NCBI GenBank assembly: GCA_020638695.1
Contig: JACKIB010000023.1
Span: 1-64,000, forward strand
Origin: Planctomycetota bacterium
Lineage (GTDB): Bacteria > Planctomycetota > UBA1135 > UBA2386
Direction: 5' to 3'
DNA length: 64,000 nucleotides
Shown here: positions 8,459-17,270 of the stretch, piece after piece
Layout of the letters: each line of letters opens with the position of its first letter
Position numbering within the stretch: position 1 is the stretch's first letter
Made by a program: the position numbers and the translations under genes
The notes under the pieces: model-generated
What the model saw: only the letters and a program-made list of their open reading frames with translations
Told to the model about the DNA's origin: nothing
Database searches by the model: none

Positions 8459-8605
8459 TCACGTCAGCGTGATGCCGATACCGATCGCAGCCACGATGAC
8501 GAGTCCCACGGCGATCAACATCCAGGTGCGGGCCGGCTTGGCCTGATCCTGGTGTCGTTGACTCAACGGGCGGCGATGCACGAGTGCGGAGTTTGCCTGG
8601 GGCAT
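8459..8605 (-). CDS. Small single-pass membrane protein, 48 aa
   Basis: A minus-strand frame of 48 codons is preceded by a strong ribosome-binding site (AGGAGGGA, 8611-8618) 6 nt before its ATG. The peptide has a basic, polar N-terminal half and one hydrophobic helix (about residues 28-48, beginning TWMLIAVGLVIV) running to the C terminus. No family is recognised. The combination of a near-perfect Shine-Dalgarno and a clean transmembrane helix makes it a likely real gene. It lies between the convergent LarA-like gene and the divergent MFS gene. Confidence 0.6.
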   Translation of the reverse strand: MPQANSALVHRRPLSQRHQDQAKPARTWMLIAVGLVIVAAIGIGITLT

Positions 8606-8885
8606 TTCGGTCCCTCCTCGGGGTTTGGTTTCGAATCCCTCGGTGGACTTCGCGGCGCCGGAGCATGTTCCGTGGCGGAGCCGATTTCGGCGCTCGAGGC
8701 TCGAACTCGCGGACTCAATCCTGCCCGTGCCAAGGAGATGAGTGGTTCCGTGTCAAGTTGGTCCCGGCTCCGGGTCGGGCTACCATCTGCGCGCACAACC
8801 TTCGGCGAAGGTCCTCTCCGAGCCTCCACCGGCCCTGCCTCCCTGTGCGGGGACCCCGGTGCGACCCGCGCAACCCCGGCGAACC
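8606..8885. other. Divergent spacer between the small membrane gene and the MFS gene
   Basis: No gene is supported. It contains the ribosome-binding site of the 48-aa gene and presumably the promoters of both neighbours. A hexamer TACCAT near 8779 could be a -10 for the plus-strand MFS gene but is weak. Confidence 0.4.
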
Positions 8886-10265
8886 ATGATGCGTCCAGCG
8901 ACGATCCACCTCTGCGTGATGATGTTCCTCCAGTTCTTCGTCTGGGGAGCCTGGTACGTCACCCTAGGGAACTTTCTCGGCAAGCACGGCTGGGGGGACG
9001 AAGTCGGGGCGGCCTACGGCCTCTGTCCGATCGCCGCGATGATCTCTCCGCTGTTCCTCGGCATGGTGGCGGACCGGTTCTTCGCCACCCAGCGAGTGCT
9101 CGGGACCCTCCACCTCCTCGGGGCTGTCATCCTGGCACTGGTCGCGTCGATCGCCGCCGACGGCGGCACCACGCCACGCGCTTTCCTGTGGTCGCTGATG
9201 GCCTACGCATTGGTCTACATGCCGACGCTGGGGCTCGCCAACACCCTGGCGTTCCACCACATCACCGACCAGGCGCTCGAGTTTCCGCTGGTGCGCGTGT
9301 TCGGCACGCTCGGCTGGATCGCTGCTGGAACGCTGGTGAGCCTCGGCTTGGGCGTCGATCAAGTCGGCGCCACGCTCGACCAGGCGGCGGTCCAGTACTG
9401 GATCGCGGCCGGCGCGTCCGCGCTGCTCGGCGTCTACGGGTGGTTCCTGCCGCACACCCCGCCTCCGGCGGCGGGCCGCACCATCTCGGCCGCGGAGTCG
9501 CTGGGTCTCGGCTCGCTGGTGTTGCTCAAGAATCCGTCGTTCCTGACCTTCATCCTTTGCTCGTTCCTGACCTGCATCCCGCTGATGGCCTACTACACGC
9601 AGGCCCCGGTGTTCGTCGGCCAGAGTGGGTTCGCCAACCCTGGCTTCGTGATGTCGTTCGGGCAGTGGGTCGAGGTGGTGTTCATGCTGCTGATGCCGAT
9701 GATGTTCCTCCGCTTCGGGGTGAAGTGGATGCTGGCGGCGGGGGTGCTGGCGTGGGTGCTGCGCTACGGGTTGTTCTCGTTCGGCGCGGGGGAGACAGCG
9801 GGTTCCTCGGTCGGGTGGATGATCGTCCTGGGCATCCTGCTGCACGGAATCTGCTACGACTTCTTCTTCGTGACCGGGCAGATCTACGTCGACAAGGTCG
9901 CGCCGCCGACCATCCGCGGGCAGGCGCAGGGGTTCCTGGTGCTGATGACCCTGGGGCTCGGCAGCTTCGTCGGGTCGCACGCCACCGGCACGCTGGTCGC
10001 CCGCTACACGCCGAGCGGTGCCGAGGCGAACGAGAAGCAGGCGACGGCGATCAGCGAACGCATCGCGCCGCTGCTGAAGCAGCAGCAGGAGGGTGCGCGA
10101 CCGCTGGACGCCGCGCAGCGGACCGAGTTGTCGCGCGCCGAGTCGGAGCGCGATGCACTGCTGGCGGCAGCCCGCAAGGACTGGCAGGCGATCTGGCGCT
10201 GGCCGGCGCTCGGCGCGGCGGCGGTGCTGCTGGCGTTCCTGCTGTTGTTCCGCCACCGCGAGTAG
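8886..10265 (+). CDS. MFS transporter of the nucleoside:H+ symporter (NupG-like) type
   Basis: Predicted 459-aa permease with twelve hydrophobic helices. The N terminus has [15 protein letters not shown], a hallmark of the NupG/XapB-like group, followed by [14 protein letters not shown] roughly 45-residue polar insertion near residues 380-430 ([20 protein letters not shown]) precedes the last helix, as seen in planctomycete members. The likely substrate class is nucleosides or another small metabolite, but group members are widely assigned without tests. Two adjacent ATG codons (8886, 8889) are possible starts. Confidence 0.82.
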   Translation: MMRPATIHLCVMMFLQFFVWGAWYVTLGNFLGKHGWGDEVGAAYGLCPIAAMISPLFLGMVADRFFATQRVLGTLHLLGAVILALVASIAADGGTTPRAFLWSLMAYALVYMPTLGLANTLAFHHITDQALEFPLVRVFGTLGWIAAGTLVSLGLGVDQVGATLDQAAVQYWIAAGASALLGVYGWFLPHTPPPAAGRTISAAESLGLGSLVLLKNPSFLTFILCSFLTCIPLMAYYTQAPVFVGQSGFANPGFVMSFGQWVEVVFMLLMPMMFLRFGVKWMLAAGVLAWVLRYGLFSFGAGETAGSSVGWMIVLGILLHGICYDFFFVTGQIYVDKVAPPTIRGQAQGFLVLMTLGLGSFVGSHATGTLVARYTPSGAEANEKQATAISERIAPLLKQQQEGARPLDAAQRTELSRAESERDALLAAARKDWQAIWRWPALGAAAVLLAFLLLFRHRE

Positions 10266-10319
10266 CGACGGCATCCAACCACCGCCGAGCGCGATCACGC
10301 GCCGCGCGGTCGGGGCCGG

Positions 10320-13300
10320 CTACAGCAGATCGAAGTTCCCCTCGTACACCCGCTCGGGTCGCCCGCTGCGCCAGCCGCGCACGCCATCACGCACCAGCGG
10401 GGACGGCTCGTCGCGGTAGCGGCGCACGACGCGATCGCGGGGCGGTGCCGCGGCGTCGAGCAGCGCCATGGCCCGCTCGCGGCGCCGCGCGAGGCCTTCG
10501 CGCTCGTCAGTCGTGTCCGCGGCGACGGTGACCCGCACCCGCAGTCGAACGGTCTCGCGACCGCGCGTCAGCTCGAACTGGTGCATGCCGGCTTCCGGCA
10601 GCAGGATGTCTAGTGCGGCGAATCCCGAGACCGCCAGGACCAGCGCCGGGCCGATGCCGTCACCCTCCTGGAGCACCGTCGCGGCCATGCGGCGTTGCTT
10701 CGCCCACGCGCGGTACATCGCCGTCAGTCGCTGGGCGAATGCGCGGGTCGGCGCGGGGTCGTCGCCGGCGGTGCTGTCGATATCCACCCGCAACAGGGCT
10801 TCCCAGGACCTCCCCGCGCGCAGGGCACCGTGCGCCGCGGCCAGCACGTGGAGCTGCTCGGCGAGCCGCCGCACCAGGTCCGCGGAGTAGCTCGGGCGGC
10901 CGTCGCCGCCGAGCCGGGTGTGGAGCCGCGCCGCAGTTTCGACGCCGGTCTCCAGCCGATCCATGTTTTCGGCCCGGCACAGCGTCGCGAAGCGTTCCGG
11001 CGTGTTCCAGAAATCCGGCTCGGACATCGCCTCGAGCGCCGCGGCCTTGGCTGCGCGCCACTGCGGGTCGTCGACGGCGCTGCGCAGCTCGTCCAACACC
11101 CGGCCGAGCACCCGAACCTCCTCGGGGCGTCCGGTGCCGTCGAGCGCGATCGGGCCGAGGCGCAGGTCGCTCCCCGCGGCGGGTGTCTCGTATCCGGGGC
11201 CCTCCGCGTGCGCGTCGGGATCGACGAACTCGACCTCGATGCGCTGCCCGTCGGAGCGCACGAACAGGAACTGATCGCCGGCCGGCGCCTGACGGTGCAC
11301 GATGGTCATCGCCAGCGGCGACAGCAGGTAGCGTTCGATCGCGCGCTTGAGCGGCCGTGCGCCCATGTCGGTGGTGAAGCCCCGGTCGAGCAGGAACGCG
11401 AGCGCCGACTCGTCCCATTCCACCGCCCATTGCCGGTGCCGCAGACCGCGGCGGTCGAGCACCTGGGTGAGTTCCTTGGCGAGGATCTGCCGCATGACCG
11501 CCTTGCTCAGGGGGCGGAACATCACCACGCGGTCCAGTCGGTTGAGCAGCTCGGGGCGGAACAAGCTGGTCAGCTCGCGCGGCAACTCGCTGGAGCCAGC
11601 GGCACCGAAGCCCAGTCCGCTGCCGCGCAGGTCGCGACTGCCGGCGTTGGAGGTCAGGATCACGATCGCGTGCCGGAAGTCGGCGCGCTGGCCGAGGCGG
11701 TCGGTCAGGCGTCCGTCGTCGAACACCTGCAGGAACAGGTCCCACACGCTGTGGTGCGCCTTTTCGAACTCGTCGAGCAACACCACCGAGAACGGCTGTT
11801 TGCGGATCAGGTGTACCAACGCCTGTTTGCGGCTCTGCTCGTCGGTGTCACCCAGGATGCGGTCCAGCGACGCGTGGTCCTGGAACTCGCTCATGTCGAG
11901 CCGGATCATCCGCTCCGGGGAACCGAACAGGAAGTCGGCCAGCGTGCGGGCGATCTCGGTCTTGCCGGTGCCGGTCGGGCCGGCGAACAGGAACACTCCG
12001 GACGGACGCGTGGGGTCGGTGAGTCCGGCCTTGATCATCGCCACGCGTTCGACGAGACACTCGACGGCCTCGGGCTGACCCAACACGTGCTTCTCGAAGT
12101 GCTGGCGCAACAGCGAGACGTCCAAGCCGGCGCCGTCGTCGAGCATCGAGAGCGGCAGGCCGGTGAGTCGGCTGAGGCTGAACAGCAGGTCGTCGCGCGA
12201 GATGCGATCGTCGGGCCCCGGCGCGTTCTTCTGCCGCCACTGCCGGGTCAGCTTCAGGAAGTCCAGCAGACTGCCCGGCGCGGCGCGTTCGCCCAGGTAC
12301 TGGGCAGCGAGGTGCATCGCCTCCGCAAGCGTCGTTTGGTCCAACAGCGGTATGCCGGGCGCGCCGTGGTGCGCCGCCCAGCGCTGCGCCATCTCAAGCG
12401 TCTCGCCGGGGGTCGCGGCCTCGATCACCATCGAGTCGACCGCGCCGCGCAGCTTGGGCAACGACAGGAACAACCGCTCCTGGGCGTCGCGCCGCACCCG
12501 CGCGATCACCTGCACCCGTCCGGTCTCGATCAGCGGCAGGAAGTGGTCGAGCACGCTGGTGGTGCCGTAGCGGTGGCGGCCGGCCAACAACATCTCCGGC
12601 AGGTCGGGGATCGACCACAGCAGCTTCGGTTTGTTCGACAGGCACGCCATCAGCTCGTTGATCCGCTCCTCGAGCTCACCCATGTACGACTGGCCGGACA
12701 GCAGATCGCGCGACCCGGCCTCGAAGATCACCCAGCCCTCGGCGCACAGATTGGCGGCCACCGCCTTCAACAGCGTCGCCTTGCCGACCCCGTCCTCGCC
12801 GACCAGGAGCACCGAGCGGTGTCCGGGCTTGGTCAGCGCATCGCACACCGTGGCGACCTGCTCGACGAAGCCTTCGTCTTGCAGGATCGGCTCGTCACTG
12901 GGCTCGTCGGTCCATACCCGACCGATCTTGCGCAGCAGTTCCTTGTCGATGCGACCCTCCAGCGCGGCACGGTAACCGGACGCGAGATCGCGCGCCGGGG
13001 CGCCGAGTTGGTCGAGCAGCCCGAGCACGAACGCGCGGGTCTCCTCGCTCGGCGCCGGCGCCTCGGGGGCGAACCGGTGTTGTTGCTCGACCGTGAGCCG
13101 CTGGGTGATGAACTCCTTCAGCAGCTCACCGCTCATTCGGTAGCCCCATTGGTCCACGTCGAGCTGCGCCAGCATCCGGGCCAGCAGCGGTTCACGGGCG
13201 CGCGCGTGCAGGTAGCGGAAGGCGAAGAACCGCGCCCACGGACTGATTTCGCCGATCCGTTGCTCCACGGTGTCGAGAGCTTCCCCTGGGTCGTCGTCGC

Positions 13301-13652
13301 GCACCGCCAGGGCCTCGAGTGCCAGACAACAGATCAGCGCGCTGTCGCCCAGGAAGTAGCCGGCCAGGTCGCGTTCGGCGTAGCTCGGCTGGGCGAGCAA
13401 CGTCACCCCGGCGGAGAAACGTTCGTTGCGCAGCAGATCGGAAGGGTGTGCGGAGGCGTCGAAGAACGACTGCAGCTCGTCGGCCAGCGCGTACAGCGGA
13501 TCGGGCGTTGCTCCGTCGAGGGCCGCGGGCTCGGGTTCGTCGCCCGCCGGTGAGTCGGGATCCTCGCTCGGTCGAGCCCGCCACCAAGCCAACCCTGCCG
13601 CCCCGGCGATCGCCCCCACGGTGAGCCCGCTGAGCAGGCTGAGCACGTCCAT
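10320..13652 (-). CDS. Membrane-anchored ClpB-like double-AAA+ ATPase
   Basis: Predicted 1110-aa protein. A hydrophobic N-terminal helix (residues about 3-24) replaces the usual Clp N domain. The first ATPase domain (about residues 260-500) has a degenerate Walker A, GEDGVGKA near residue 285, lacking the Ser/Thr after Lys, and no Asp-Glu Walker B. The second domain is intact: GPTGTGKTEIART near 560, VVLLDEFEKAH near 623, sensor LTSNAGS, arginine finger in FRPELLNRLDR, and sensor 2 GARPLKRAIE. A roughly 270-residue C-terminal extension of unknown fold follows. It starts 11 bp after the sugar isomerase gene on the same strand. It is probably an inner-membrane-tethered unfoldase or remodeller powered by its second domain. 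Confidence 0.82.
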   Translation of the reverse strand: MDVLSLLSGLTVGAIAGAAGLAWWRARPSEDPDSPAGDEPEPAALDGATPDPLYALADELQSFFDASAHPSDLLRNERFSAGVTLLAQPSYAERDLAGYFLGDSALICCLALEALAVRDDDPGEALDTVEQRIGEISPWARFFAFRYLHARAREPLLARMLAQLDVDQWGYRMSGELLKEFITQRLTVEQQHRFAPEAPAPSEETRAFVLGLLDQLGAPARDLASGYRAALEGRIDKELLRKIGRVWTDEPSDEPILQDEGFVEQVATVCDALTKPGHRSVLLVGEDGVGKATLLKAVAANLCAEGWVIFEAGSRDLLSGQSYMGELEERINELMACLSNKPKLLWSIPDLPEMLLAGRHRYGTTSVLDHFLPLIETGRVQVIARVRRDAQERLFLSLPKLRGAVDSMVIEAATPGETLEMAQRWAAHHGAPGIPLLDQTTLAEAMHLAAQYLGERAAPGSLLDFLKLTRQWRQKNAPGPDDRISRDDLLFSLSRLTGLPLSMLDDGAGLDVSLLRQHFEKHVLGQPEAVECLVERVAMIKAGLTDPTRPSGVFLFAGPTGTGKTEIARTLADFLFGSPERMIRLDMSEFQDHASLDRILGDTDEQSRKQALVHLIRKQPFSVVLLDEFEKAHHSVWDLFLQVFDDGRLTDRLGQRADFRHAIVILTSNAGSRDLRGSGLGFGAAGSSELPRELTSLFRPELLNRLDRVVMFRPLSKAVMRQILAKELTQVLDRRGLRHRQWAVEWDESALAFLLDRGFTTDMGARPLKRAIERYLLSPLAMTIVHRQAPAGDQFLFVRSDGQRIEVEFVDPDAHAEGPGYETPAAGSDLRLGPIALDGTGRPEEVRVLGRVLDELRSAVDDPQWRAAKAAALEAMSEPDFWNTPERFATLCRAENMDRLETGVETAARLHTRLGGDGRPSYSADLVRRLAEQLHVLAAAHGALRAGRSWEALLRVDIDSTAGDDPAPTRAFAQRLTAMYRAWAKQRRMAATVLQEGDGIGPALVLAVSGFAALDILLPEAGMHQFELTRGRETVRLRVRVTVAADTTDEREGLARRRERAMALLDAAAPPRDRVVRRYRDEPSPLVRDGVRGWRSGRPERVYEGNFDLL

Positions 13653-13663
13653 CGCGAGGGCGG

Positions 13664-14707
13664 TTAGCGGTCGAACGCCGCGTCGAACGCCTGTGCTGCG
13701 GGCGGGAAGTCGATCTGCCGCACGAACGCCGCCGCTTCCGTGGCGCCGTGCTCACGGGCCATACCCGGGTCCTCCCACTCCACCGTCAACGGTCCGCAGT
13801 AGTTGGCGTGGTTGAGCTGCCGCACGATCGCGCCGAAGTCCACGCTGCCGTGGCCGAGCGAACGGAAGTCCCAAGACCGGCCGTCGGTGCCGAAGTCCGT
13901 GTTGCCACCGAACACACCGGCGGCGGCGCCGGTGTCGCTCCACCAGACGTCCTTCATGTGCACGTTGAAGATCCGGTGCCCGAACTCGCGCAGGAACTGC
14001 ACGTAGTCGACCCGCTGGTAGCCGAGGTGCGACGGGTCGAAGTTGATGCCGAAGTTCGGGTGGTGGTCCAGCGCCTTTAGGGCACGGTGGGTGGTGGCGA
14101 TGTCGAACGCGATCTCGGTCGGGTGCACCTCGAGTGCGAAGTGCGTGCGCGTCTCGGCGAACACCTCGAGAATCGGCTTCCAGCGCCGCGCGAAGTCGTC
14201 GTAGCCCTCCTGCAGCATCGCCTGGTCGGTGGGCGGAAAGCCGTAGAGCAGGTGCCAGATGCTGCTGCCGGTGAAGCCGTTGACCACCGTGCGACCGGTT
14301 GCCTGCAGCACCAGCTGCACCGCGTTCGGCGCCGCGTCGAAGAACCTGCGCGCCGCCCGGGCCGTGTCCTTCATCTCCGCGGCGGCCCGCTGCCGCACTC
14401 CCTCCGGGTCGCCATCGCCCCAGATCGCGTCGGACAGGATCGCCTTGTGCCGCTGGTCGATCCGGTCGCAGGTCGCCTGGCCGACCAGGTGGCTGCTGAT
14501 CGCGAAGCTCGACAGCCCGGCATCTTGCAGCAGCTCCCACTTCCGCCGGCAGTAGTCCGGTTCGTGGAGTGCGCGCTGCACCTCGAAGTGATCGCCCCAG
14601 CAGGCGAGCTCGAGGCCGTCGTAGCCGAACTCCTTGGCCAAGCGAGCCAAGGTCTCGAGGGGAAGGTCGGCCCACTGGCCGGTGAACAGGCAGACGGGAC
14701 GCGGCAT
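13664..14707 (-). CDS. Sugar phosphate isomerase/epimerase (xylose-isomerase-like TIM barrel)
   Basis: Predicted 347-aa TIM-barrel enzyme of the AP-endonuclease-2/xylose isomerase-like superfamily. Candidate metal ligands are in [24 protein letters not shown] and VEWEDPG, all in the usual order. The start at 14707 is supported by AGGAG (14714-14718) 6 nt upstream. It is followed 11 bp later by the ClpB-like gene, probably in one transcript. An oxidoreductase of the Gfo/Idh/MocA family lies nearby at 15978, a frequent partner in sugar or inositol catabolism. The substrate is not known. Confidence 0.85.
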   Translation of the reverse strand: MPRPVCLFTGQWADLPLETLARLAKEFGYDGLELACWGDHFEVQRALHEPDYCRRKWELLQDAGLSSFAISSHLVGQATCDRIDQRHKAILSDAIWGDGDPEGVRQRAAAEMKDTARAARRFFDAAPNAVQLVLQATGRTVVNGFTGSSIWHLLYGFPPTDQAMLQEGYDDFARRWKPILEVFAETRTHFALEVHPTEIAFDIATTHRALKALDHHPNFGINFDPSHLGYQRVDYVQFLREFGHRIFNVHMKDVWWSDTGAAAGVFGGNTDFGTDGRSWDFRSLGHGSVDFGAIVRQLNHANYCGPLTVEWEDPGMAREHGATEAAAFVRQIDFPPAAQAFDAAFDR

Positions 14708-14834
14708 GCGGGGCTCCTGGCGAAACGGGTTCCGGGCGTGGGAGAGGGCTGGTGAGTGTAGCGCGACACGTGGTGGTTCGCGCACGGCTCGGTCCGACCT
14801 CGGACTCGAATCGCGTCGCGGGTGCTGCCCACGT

Positions 14835-14846
14835 CCGCGTACGCGG
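14835..14846. repeat. 12-bp perfect palindrome upstream of the RAYT gene
   Basis: CCGCGTACGCGG is self-complementary and lies about 85 bp before the RAYT start. It could be part of a REP-like element, but no second copy was found by eye. Confidence 0.3.
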
Positions 14847-14929
14847 TGCGCGCGTACATTGCAGCGCGACGATGGGTTGATCCGTCGCGACGTGACGCGT
14901 ATGAGTCCCAACCTGGCGAGTCCGGTGCC

Positions 14930-15625
14930 ATGCCCATGAAGCGATCCAAGACCAAGGCCGATTCCGAGCGCCCCCGCAAGTTCACATGGGGAGGGCGGCG
15001 CGAGGGGGCCGGTCGCAAACCGAAGGGTGACAAGGCCGGCGTCTCGCATCGCAGCCGCAAGCTGTTGGCCGCCCGCTTCCCGGTGCACGTGATCGCGAGG
15101 ATCCAGAGTGGGCTTCCGTCGCTTCGCACCGAGGAGGCGTACGTCGCGCTTTTGAAGGCGTTCGCCAGCGGTTGTGACCGCAACGGGTTCCGCTTGGTGC
15201 ACTACTCGGTGCAGCAGGATCACCTGCACTGGGTCGTCGAGGCGGTGGACCGGGACTGCCTGTCGCGCGGCCTTCAGGGTCTGTCGATTCGCGTGGCGCG
15301 GGCCGTGAATCGCGTGTGGGGCCGCGCCGGCAAGTTCTTCGCCGACCGCTACGAGGACCACATCCTGCGCACGCCGGGCGAGGTGCGAGACACTCTGGCA
15401 TGCGTGCTGAACAACGCCCTCCGGCACGGTGTGCCGATGGAGGGTCGAATCGATCGTTACGCCTCGGGATGGTGGTTCGACGGCTGGCGCGAGAAGCCGT
15501 CCGTCGCGGCGTTCTCGGAAGTCGAGTGTCCGGTTGCGCAGCCACGCAGCAAGCTGCTGAGCGTCGGTTGGCGCAAGCACGGGCTGATCCGCCGGGACGA
15601 GGTGCCGGGTCCGGAGTGCGCGTGA
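14930..15625 (+). CDS. RAYT/IS200-like Y1 transposase with the catalytic Tyr replaced
   Basis: Predicted 231-aa protein of the REP-associated tyrosine transposase type. A basic N terminus with [11 protein letters not shown] leads into the Y1 fold: [19 protein letters not shown] contains the metal-binding His98-x-His100. Downstream, the helix that normally reads AYVLLN, carrying the nucleophilic Tyr, reads ACVLNN here, with Cys158 encoded by TGC. A single base change from TAC explains this. The protein may be unable to cleave DNA, or it may be a domesticated or freshly inactivated copy. RAYT genes usually sit beside REP palindromes; small palindromes occur at 14835-14846 and 15771-15788. The start is at 14930, with a second ATG two codons later. 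Confidence 0.75.
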   Translation: MPMKRSKTKADSERPRKFTWGGRREGAGRKPKGDKAGVSHRSRKLLAARFPVHVIARIQSGLPSLRTEEAYVALLKAFASGCDRNGFRLVHYSVQQDHLHWVVEAVDRDCLSRGLQGLSIRVARAVNRVWGRAGKFFADRYEDHILRTPGEVRDTLACVLNNALRHGVPMEGRIDRYASGWWFDGWREKPSVAAFSEVECPVAQPRSKLLSVGWRKHGLIRRDEVPGPECA

Positions 15626-15977
15626 CCTGAGCTGCAGGAAGCGTGTCGGCACGCGAAGACTCGTCTGTACCTTCCATGACACGTGGCAGCTGTTTCACTG
15701 GCATGCAGCGGCCCCGGAAGCTCCAGCAAGCAAGCGGCCCAGGCCTCATGGCGGGGCGCAGCGCCGCGCCCACCCAAGTCCTTGGGTGCGGCCTTGGCCG
15801 CGATACGGGTGACGGTCGAGTGGGCGGGGTGGGTCGCGGCGCGGGATCGACCCGGGGCTCGTGGAGTCGCTTCGCTCGGCCCCACCACAGAGCTGGTGCT
15901 GCGTGCGGCGGAATGGGTCGGAGGGCGCGCGCGATCCACCGCGGACAGGCTCCCGCGCGCGGGCGCCAGCCGCGTCG
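15626..15977. other. Convergent spacer after the RAYT gene, no gene seen
   Basis: About 350 bases between the converging RAYT and oxidoreductase genes. It contains a perfect hairpin (CACCCAAG, 2-nt loop, CTTGGGTG, 15771-15788) and GC-rich simple stretches. The hairpin may be a REP-like or terminator structure. No open frame here has family support. Confidence 0.4.
15771..15788. repeat. Small hairpin near the RAYT gene
   Basis: An 8-bp perfect stem with a 2-base loop. Its position, 146 bp after the RAYT stop in a convergent spacer, fits either a REP-like palindrome or a bidirectional terminator. No T-run follows. Confidence 0.3.
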
Positions 15978-17162
15978 CTACTTCACCTCGGACAGTTTCA
16001 CCGCCCGCCGTTCCTTCGCCGCCAGCAGCGCCGCCTCGAGCACCCGTTGGGTCTCGTAGGCATCGGCGAAGTCCGGCAGCGGCACTTCGGGACGCTTGCC
16101 GCCGAGCACCCGCAGCACATCGGCCGCCATGTTGATGAAGCCGTGCTCGTAGCCGAGCACGTGTGCGTCCGGCCACCAGTTCGCGGCGTACGGGTGATGC
16201 TCCGCGGCGGTGCACATGATCCGCGTCCAACCACTGGTCGCGGAGGTGTCGAAACCCTCGTGGTAGTGCAGCACGTTCATGTCTTCGAAGTCGAACCGCA
16301 GCGATCCCTGCGAGCCGTTGAGCTCGATGGTGTTGCGGTTCTGGTGACCGGCCGCCACTCGCGTCGCCTCGAAGCTCGCCACCGCGCCGCCGCGGAACGA
16401 GGCGAGGAACAGCACCGCATCGTCGACGTCGGACTTGCCCTTCCGCACCCCCGCCTTCTGTCCGGCGATCTTGCCGCCGCCTCCGCCGCCCGGTAGCGCG
16501 CGTTCCCGGATGAAGGTCCGAGCCACCGCGCCGTGCACCTCGACGATCTCGTCGCCCGTCAGGAAGCGCGCCAGATCGACGATGTGCGCGTTCAGGTCAC
16601 CGTGTGCCCCCGAGCCGGCGACCTTGCGCTGGAAACGCCAGATCAACGGCACGTTCGGCCCGCCCCAGCTCTGCAGGTAGGTGGCGCGCACGTGGTAGAT
16701 CGTGCCGAGCTTGCCCTGCTGGACCAATCGGTGGGCCAGGGCCAGCGCCGGGCAGCGGCGGTAGTTGAACCACACGAAGGTCTTGCTGCGCTTGCTCCGC
16801 TTGGCGGCCTGCGCCATCACCCGCGCGTCGTCGAGCGTCCCGGCGAGCGGCTTCTCACAGGCGACGTGCTTGCCCGCTTCCAGCATCGCCACCGCCTGCT
16901 CACGGTGCATGTCGTTCGGCGTGCCGATGTCGACCAGGTCGATGGTGTCGTCGGCAGCGACTTCGCGCCAGTCGGTGGTGGTGCGTTGCCAACCCCAACG
17001 GGCGGCGAAATCGCGCAGCTCCGCGGCGTCGCGGGCGCAGATCAGGCTGCGCTCGGGCAGCAGTGGCAGGTCGAAGAAGTGGCCGACCTGCGCCCAGGCG
17101 TTGCTGTGGGCGCGGCCCATGAACTTCTGGCCGATCAAGGCGACGTGGCAGGTCTGGGGCAT
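15978..17162 (-). CDS. Gfo/Idh/MocA-family NAD(P)-dependent oxidoreductase
   Basis: Predicted 394-aa dehydrogenase. The N-terminal Rossmann fold reads VALIGQKFMGRAHSNAW (residues 7-23). GTPNDMH and AGKHVACEKPLAGT near residues 80-105 carry the family's catalytic EKP motif. GSGAHGDLNAHIVDLARFL near residue 190 contains the usual GDxxxHxxD pattern. A Gly-rich loop is inserted near residue 225. Substrate is probably a sugar, inositol or sugar acid. A hexamer TACAGT lies on the minus strand at 17192-17187, about 24 nt before the start. It is divergent from the P1 peptidase gene. Confidence 0.88.
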   Translation of the reverse strand: MPQTCHVALIGQKFMGRAHSNAWAQVGHFFDLPLLPERSLICARDAAELRDFAARWGWQRTTTDWREVAADDTIDLVDIGTPNDMHREQAVAMLEAGKHVACEKPLAGTLDDARVMAQAAKRSKRSKTFVWFNYRRCPALALAHRLVQQGKLGTIYHVRATYLQSWGGPNVPLIWRFQRKVAGSGAHGDLNAHIVDLARFLTGDEIVEVHGAVARTFIRERALPGGGGGGKIAGQKAGVRKGKSDVDDAVLFLASFRGGAVASFEATRVAAGHQNRNTIELNGSQGSLRFDFEDMNVLHYHEGFDTSATSGWTRIMCTAAEHHPYAANWWPDAHVLGYEHGFINMAADVLRVLGGKRPEVPLPDFADAYETQRVLEAALLAAKERRAVKLSEVK

Positions 17163-17257
17163 GGCAAGTGCGAAGGGTTGCGGGTGACTGTAGCGGCGCG
17201 CTGTTCGGTTCGCGAAGGTGTGGCTCGGTTCGCGGCATGCCCTCGCGATCCGAGCGC

Positions 17258-17263
17258 TACAGT
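17258..17263 (+). promoter_or_regulatory. -10-like hexamer TACAGT before the P1 peptidase gene
   Basis: TACAGT ends 7 nt before the GTG at 17271, again predicting a leaderless transcript. It supports the GTG as the start codon. Confidence 0.4.
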
Positions 17264-17270
17264 CGTCGCG

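Noticed and set aside
10695..13553. Very long plus-strand frame antisense to the ClpB-like gene
   Set aside because: A shadow of the real gene created by GC-rich codon use; its composition is Arg/Gln/Ala-rich without domains.
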